In this document: piece after piece, positions 60,646-64,000 of the stretch
Numbering within the stretch: position 1 is the first letter of the stretch
Layout: each line of letters starts with the position of its first letter
Source of the DNA: Schlesneria paludicola DSM 18645
GTDB lineage: Bacteria > Planctomycetota > Planctomycetia > Planctomycetales > Planctomycetaceae
Assembly (NCBI RefSeq): GCF_000255655.1
Contig: NZ_JH636436.1
Span: forward strand, 842,985 to 906,984
Length of the DNA: 64,000 nucleotides
Reading direction: 5' to 3'
The notes under the pieces: generated by a model
Told to the model about the DNA's origin: nothing
Database searches by the model: none
What the model saw: the letters and a program-made list of their open reading frames with translations, nothing else
Made by a program: the position numbers and the translations under genes

Positions 60646-61037
60646 TTTGCGTCTCCTTTGTTGCGACCGCGCGTCTGCTTCCGTTTTCGCGAATCGGCGA
60701 TCAGTTGTTCAATGTCCTGCAGTTCCTTCGCGTTGATCTGTTCTGCATTGAGCATGCACAGCACAAGCTGAGCCAACGCGCCGTCAAAGACTTTGTGCAG
60801 GAACTGAGACGACACTTGCTCGCGCGAGCAGTTGGGTTTGTACAGAAACGTCCGTCCGTCCTGCCGATGGCTGACCAGCCCTTTTTCGTCCATGATCCGA
60901 AGCTGCGTCTGAATCGTGTTGAAGTGCAGTCCGGATTTGGAAGCGAGTCGTTCGTGAACGTCCCGAACTGATCCCTCACCCAATTCCCAAAGCACTTTCA
61001 AGATCTCCATCTCGCGGTCAGTGGGACTGGGGCTCAT
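60642..61037 (-). CDS. BlaI/MecI-family transcriptional repressor
   Basis: A 131-residue winged-helix repressor that is normally cleaved when its M56 receptor is activated. The DNA-binding domain begins PTDREMEILKVLWELGEGSVRDVHERL and contains the recognition helix around TIQTQLRIMDEKGLV. The C-terminal half is a dimerisation helix. GGGAG lies 5 nt before ATG 61037. The stop TGA overlaps the receptor start (ATGA), so the two are translationally coupled. An inverted repeat 47-71 bp upstream is the probable operator, implying autorepression. Confidence 0.95.
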   Translation of the reverse strand: MSPSPTDREMEILKVLWELGEGSVRDVHERLASKSGLHFNTIQTQLRIMDEKGLVSHRQDGRTFLYKPNCSREQVSSQFLHKVFDGALAQLVLCMLNAEQINAKELQDIEQLIADSRKRKQTRGRNKGDAK

Positions 61038-61083
61038 CGCAACTCCCTGAAGCCAGGCGGCGAACATCTTCACAGAAAAGAGG

Positions 61084-61108
61084 TCACCTAACAGATTAGG
61101 TTAGGTGA
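61084..61108. promoter_or_regulatory. candidate BlaI operator
   Basis: TCACCTAA (61084-61091) and TTAGGTGA (61101-61108) form a perfect 8-bp inverted repeat separated by 9 nt containing a further TTAGG. It is centred about 60 bp upstream of the repressor start, the expected place for a dimeric repressor. Confidence 0.65.
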
Positions 61109-61338
61109 GTTTGCCGAGCGGTCAGGGCCTTGTCAAGTCGATTCTACGGGTCGATTGGCCCACGAACCCTTGTGTTGGGTTCTACGCTTTTGGTCGCACT
61201 GGCCATTCCAGTGACCCGTCGGTGTTGAGCCGTATCCGGACAATGGAGATTGTCGATTCGCCTTTCAACAAGATCATTTTGTAGAAGACGATCGCCGTTC
61301 GATTCCCAACCCACGGTGTTCCTCGTTCCTGGGTCGAC

Positions 61339-61361
61339 TGGCACTGGCATCGCCAGTGCCA
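61339..61361. repeat. REP-like stem-loop
   Basis: TGGCACTGGC (61339-61348) and GCCAGTGCCA (61352-61361) form a perfect 10-bp stem with loop ATC. It lies in the 488-bp spacer between the coiled-coil gene and the repressor, in which no gene is seen. It may be a dispersed intergenic repeat; that needs genome-wide counts. Confidence 0.8.
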
Positions 61362-61441
61362 CACAATTTGGAGAAGACAGACACAGAACGGAAGGGCAAC
61401 GTGTCCCGACCATATCTCAGTCGATCTTTGTTTCTGTCTGC

Positions 61442-61466
61442 GCTCCACTGGTTTTGCGAGTGGAGC
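61442..61466. repeat. second stem-loop downstream of the coiled-coil gene
   Basis: GCTCCACT (61442-61449) pairs with AGTGGAGC (61459-61466), 9-nt loop. It is 60 bp past the stop of the minus-strand gene at 61526 and could end its transcript, though no clear T run follows on that strand. Confidence 0.6.
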
Positions 61467-61525
61467 ATGAGGTTAAGTCATCATCTCGAAGGCTGTAAAA
61501 GTTTCGCCTTGATCTCAATCGTCCT

Positions 61526-62512
61526 TCACCCTGGCGGTGGAAACGATTTCGAGAACAGGAATTTTCCGACTTTCCGCTTGGACATCGCTTTCGCGTGGAC
61601 TTTTTGAAGGAACGAGTTGGCGGGCATCTCTGCGTCGCGGCCGCCGCGGTTGAGGCTCGCTTGGGCCGCGCCGATGACGCTTTGCAGGATCTTTCGATAC
61701 GTCTCGAATTCATTGACTGCCTGTTTGATTCCCGGAAAGGGCAATCGCTGCACCACATGCTTCTGGTGGATTTCTTCGAACAGATGGCGCTTTCCCGCAC
61801 CGCTCGTCGTTCCCAGGTCGATTTCCTTCACAGAACGTGACATGACGGTCATCGCATCACGCAACGCGCGGCGGCAATCGGCCCAGTCTCCCAGGTCTTT
61901 CGACGTGCAGACCAGGCGCTCATGTGATGTCAGATCGCGATTCAGTGAACTCAGTCGCGCGGTCACCGCGCCGATCTCTTTACGAAGCGACGCGATGCGA
62001 ACTTCTAGCGCAAGCACGTCTTTCCAATTGGACTCGATCGCCTCGAGCAGCAGTTGGTCTTCGTGCGACATGTTCGACGTGCCGTAACCCATCTGTCCCA
62101 TTGGCAGCCCCATCGGCGGCGATGCGTAGCCTGTAGGGTAAAGCGGTGCCCCCGGCCAGCCCGGCTGTGGAGGCGCGGCCATCCAGGTTGAGACCGTCAA
62201 GTTTGCACCGTTGGGAGGAGCCGGCAAGGTTTGGTCGAGCAATCGTGATGTTCCACCACTGGAATCGAAGTTCATCCCATTGATCGTCCAGCACAGGATC
62301 TGGCTTGGATCGAGACCCGTTGCGGCGACGAGTCGCCGCAACGACAGTCCTGCGACGGCGTTTGCATCCGTAAACAGCGCCGCCGGGATCGTGAACATCA
62401 TTCCCGTCGGGACGGCAGGCGGACGAAACCAGGCCCACACCACCCGCTGGCCCGATGGGTCAACCGGTACAGGTTCCCAATTCACCGAGGGATTTCTCTG
62501 GGAAAGCTGCAT
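61526..62512 (-). CDS. hypothetical coiled-coil protein
   Basis: A 328-residue protein without signal peptide. The N-terminal domain (1-110; WAWFRPP, FTIPAALFTDANAVAGLSLRRLVAATGLDP) looks like a compact alpha/beta fold. A Pro/Gly/Met-rich linker (113-145) leads to a long coiled coil (150-205, with EVRIASLRKEIGAVTARL). The C-terminal part is basic (KAMSKRKVGKFLFSK). The layout suggests a structural or adaptor protein. I do not recognise the family. Single gene on this strand. Confidence 0.78.
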   Translation of the reverse strand: MQLSQRNPSVNWEPVPVDPSGQRVVWAWFRPPAVPTGMMFTIPAALFTDANAVAGLSLRRLVAATGLDPSQILCWTINGMNFDSSGGTSRLLDQTLPAPPNGANLTVSTWMAAPPQPGWPGAPLYPTGYASPPMGLPMGQMGYGTSNMSHEDQLLLEAIESNWKDVLALEVRIASLRKEIGAVTARLSSLNRDLTSHERLVCTSKDLGDWADCRRALRDAMTVMSRSVKEIDLGTTSGAGKRHLFEEIHQKHVVQRLPFPGIKQAVNEFETYRKILQSVIGAAQASLNRGGRDAEMPANSFLQKVHAKAMSKRKVGKFLFSKSFPPPG

Positions 62513-63050
62513 GTTTGACTTCCCGATGAGTCATCAGCGATGACGCCGAAAAACGCGAATCGTGCCTTGCCAGGGCGAAATCGGCAGGTTCAGTATCATG
62601 GTGGAGGAGTCGCCGAAAGAGCCCTGTCTTCGCGAATTGTCCTGGATCGCGAAGCACCTTGTGACCGACGGCGGCGATACGGTGTTATCCGAGTTCGGAA
62701 TTGTGACGCAGCGCGAGTCGAATTCCGATGTCGTGCCGTGGACGAGTAACTCGACTCTGGGAATGGTATGGCGTTGATCAAGCTCTGACGATGTGATGGG
62801 GAGGTCGCCGTTTCCTGTCTTCGTCACGGCGTTGCGAACCGCATGAGCTAGGTTAAGACATTTTGTGGTTAAATGTCAAATGGTTTCTGAATGGGGTTTC
62901 GATTTGGAGGGGTGGCCGTTCGATGGCTACGATCGAGAGGGAGGATGCCGCATTCGGGGGGGGGGCGCCGTGACATCGCTTTTTGCCAAGCTTCTGGCAT
63001 ACTCTCGCTGTCTGGAGGCCGCGTTCAACGCAGTGCGATGGAGTCTGTTG
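62513..63050. other. 538-bp spacer, weak short frames only
   Basis: Short frames occur on both strands (for example minus 62534-62827 and plus 62562-62777) but none has a good ribosome-binding site or motif; they overlap each other. A run of eight G lies at about 62957. Nothing is annotated here. Confidence 0.4.
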
Positions 63051-63500
63051 ATGGGATCGTTCGAGCAAATTTGGGAGTCCTCGCGCCACAATTGTTGGTC
63101 GTTTGCGTACCCGCTGGTCATGCTGTGCGGAATCGCCGTTCTGGTCGGTGTGTCGTTCATCAGACACACCCTGCGTCGGCGTGTCGCGAACATCCTGGCG
63201 GTCATTTTTCTCTCCTTCGTTGCCGCGGAAGTCTCGAGTTGGGAAACGACCGAGAAATGGCGAATTCGCTCGGACTGGGCTTCCAAGAACACCGCACAAA
63301 TGACCGAGATTCATCGCGCCGCGTTGATTGCGGACGGCGCGAACCTGGCTCTTGGTCCGGTCGTTTCTGGGATGCAAGCATTCCTGATTTTTTGCGGCGT
63401 CTTGGTCGTGATTCGTTGGAGTTCAGGTCTTCATACAGGGCAGTGCCCGCAGGTCTCGCGCAGTGAAACTCATTCCTCGCCACCCGCACTCGGTGACTAA
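63051..63500 (+). CDS. small membrane protein of unknown function
   Basis: A 149-residue protein with three predicted transmembrane helices (about 20-37, 46-63 and 103-122). GGAG stands 8 nt before ATG 63051, and the product begins with a short polar helix. A longer frame to 62865 crosses a poly-G run and is less plausible. No domain recognised; it may be cotranscribed with no neighbour. Confidence 0.62.
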   Translation: MGSFEQIWESSRHNCWSFAYPLVMLCGIAVLVGVSFIRHTLRRRVANILAVIFLSFVAAEVSSWETTEKWRIRSDWASKNTAQMTEIHRAALIADGANLALGPVVSGMQAFLIFCGVLVVIRWSSGLHTGQCPQVSRSETHSSPPALGD

Positions 63501-63777
63501 TTCAATTTCACTATGCGCGTGACGCGTTTCGGCTCGCTTGCGCGAACTTCAGTGGTGTCTTGGCGATTTTTCCTGTTTCGCAAAGGCGCCCTGAACTTCA
63601 GGTCGATCGGATTGTCTTAAAGAGGAGCTTCGGCGGTTTGTCAGGCTCGTCAGGGGCAGAGTCTGCCCCGCGATGACCTCGGTTCCGTCGCAAGTCAGGC
63701 GGGGCTTCACACTCGGTAGAACTCGGCATACACTCCGGCCTTCATCACTGACACGATCGTCACAAAGGAGTCACCCC
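63501..63777. other. spacer upstream of proS
   Basis: No gene. GGGGCAGA (63653-63660) and TCTGCCCC (63662-63669) form a near-palindromic hairpin around one G, without T run. AAAGGAG, an excellent ribosome-binding site, precedes the proS start by 7 nt. Confidence 0.45.
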
Positions 63778-64000
63778 GTGCGTTGGTCCCAGACGTTTAT
63801 CCCGACGATGAAGGAAATCCCTTCAGATGCCGAAGTGCCCAGCCATCAATTGATGCTGCGGGCCGGTTTCATTCGGCAGCTGATGGCCGGGGCGTATACG
63901 TATCTGCCGCTGGGCGTGCGAACGCTGAAGAAAGCGGAAGCGATCGTCCGTCAAGAGATGGACGCGACCGGGGCTCTCGAAATTTTCATGCCCGCGCTGC
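63778..64000 (+). CDS. proS: prolyl-tRNA synthetase, 3'-truncated by window edge
   Basis: The first 74 residues of a class II prolyl-tRNA synthetase. The N-terminus matches bacterial-type Pro[19 protein letters not shown], then [18 protein letters not shown] and [21 protein letters not shown]. The initiation codon is GTG, placed 7 nt after AAAGGAG. The gene runs beyond the window; motifs 2 and 3 and the anticodon domain are not seen. Confidence 0.95.
   Translation, partial: MRWSQTFIPTMKEIPSDAEVPSHQLMLRAGFIRQLMAGAYTYLPLGVRTLKKAEAIVRQEMDATGALEIFMPAL

Noticed and set aside
62865-63050. Upstream extension of the small membrane protein
   Set aside because: It includes a poly-G run and lacks a ribosome-binding site; ATG 63051 has GGAG at a normal distance.

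Overview
This window reads as chromosomal DNA of a planctomycete (Planctomycetota, probably Planctomycetaceae). The evidence is the combination of a DUF1559 protein with a prepilin-type N-terminus, several secreted Cys-type sulfatases, a PASTA-less Ser/Thr kinase with the N-terminal extension typical of the phylum, DUF4159 and DUF151 proteins, kinase-LRR-sulfatase-modifying-factor fusions, and long gene-poor spacers. The species cannot be named from the sequence. No rRNA, tRNA, CRISPR array, insertion sequence or prophage was recognised.

Layout. 1-4.1 kb: the 3' part of gyrB, a secreted esterase and a small exported protein. 4.2-12.2 kb: a large arylsulfatase, a membrane Ser/Thr kinase with LRR and sulfatase-modifying-factor-like domains, and directly behind it an exported protein built of three 141-residue repeats carrying a conserved EIHH motif. 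12.7-22.0 kb: a signalling block with an HPt protein overlapping a receiver-HD-GYP response regulator, a convergent PhcB-like methyltransferase, and a 1993-residue protein that joins a degenerate kinase domain, an AAA-type ATPase, TPR-like repeats, GAF, histidine kinase and two receivers. 22.3-30.5 kb: a FadL-type outer-membrane protein, then a tripartite RND efflux set (pump, lipoprotein adaptor, TolC-like lipoprotein), with a 54-bp perfect palindrome just before the pump gene. 30.5-41.5 kb: metabolic and envelope genes (beta-propeller glycosidase-like protein, cardiolipin synthase, polytopic glycosyltransferase, TPR protein, ribokinase, PAP2-like protein, MazG-like protein, alpha/beta hydrolase, DUF151 nuclease). 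41.9-46.9 kb: three TadE/TadG-like pseudopilin genes, one with a 12-copy 15-bp minisatellite, followed by a DUF1559 gene and a lipoprotein. 46.9-53.3 kb: two more sulfatases, two small proteins and a secreted Kelch propeller. 53.8-61.0 kb: a glyoxalase-fold protein, a cyclase-like/double DUF4159 protein, and a BlaR1/BlaI-type pair in which the receptor carries about eight Ig-like regulatory repeats. 61.5-64.0 kb: an unknown coiled-coil protein, a small membrane protein and the 5' end of proS.

How the genes may work together. The HPt protein, HD-GYP regulator and giant hybrid kinase contain all the parts of a His-Asp-His-Asp phosphorelay ending in a c-di-GMP phosphodiesterase. The neighbouring PhcB-like methyltransferase suggests a fatty-acid methyl ester signal as input. 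That link is inference from synteny and motifs and is the most interesting systems-level hypothesis here. The BlaI/BlaR pair (4-bp overlap, inverted repeat upstream) is a self-contained, probably autoregulated protease-repressor switch. The RND/adaptor/TolC genes form a complete export machine.
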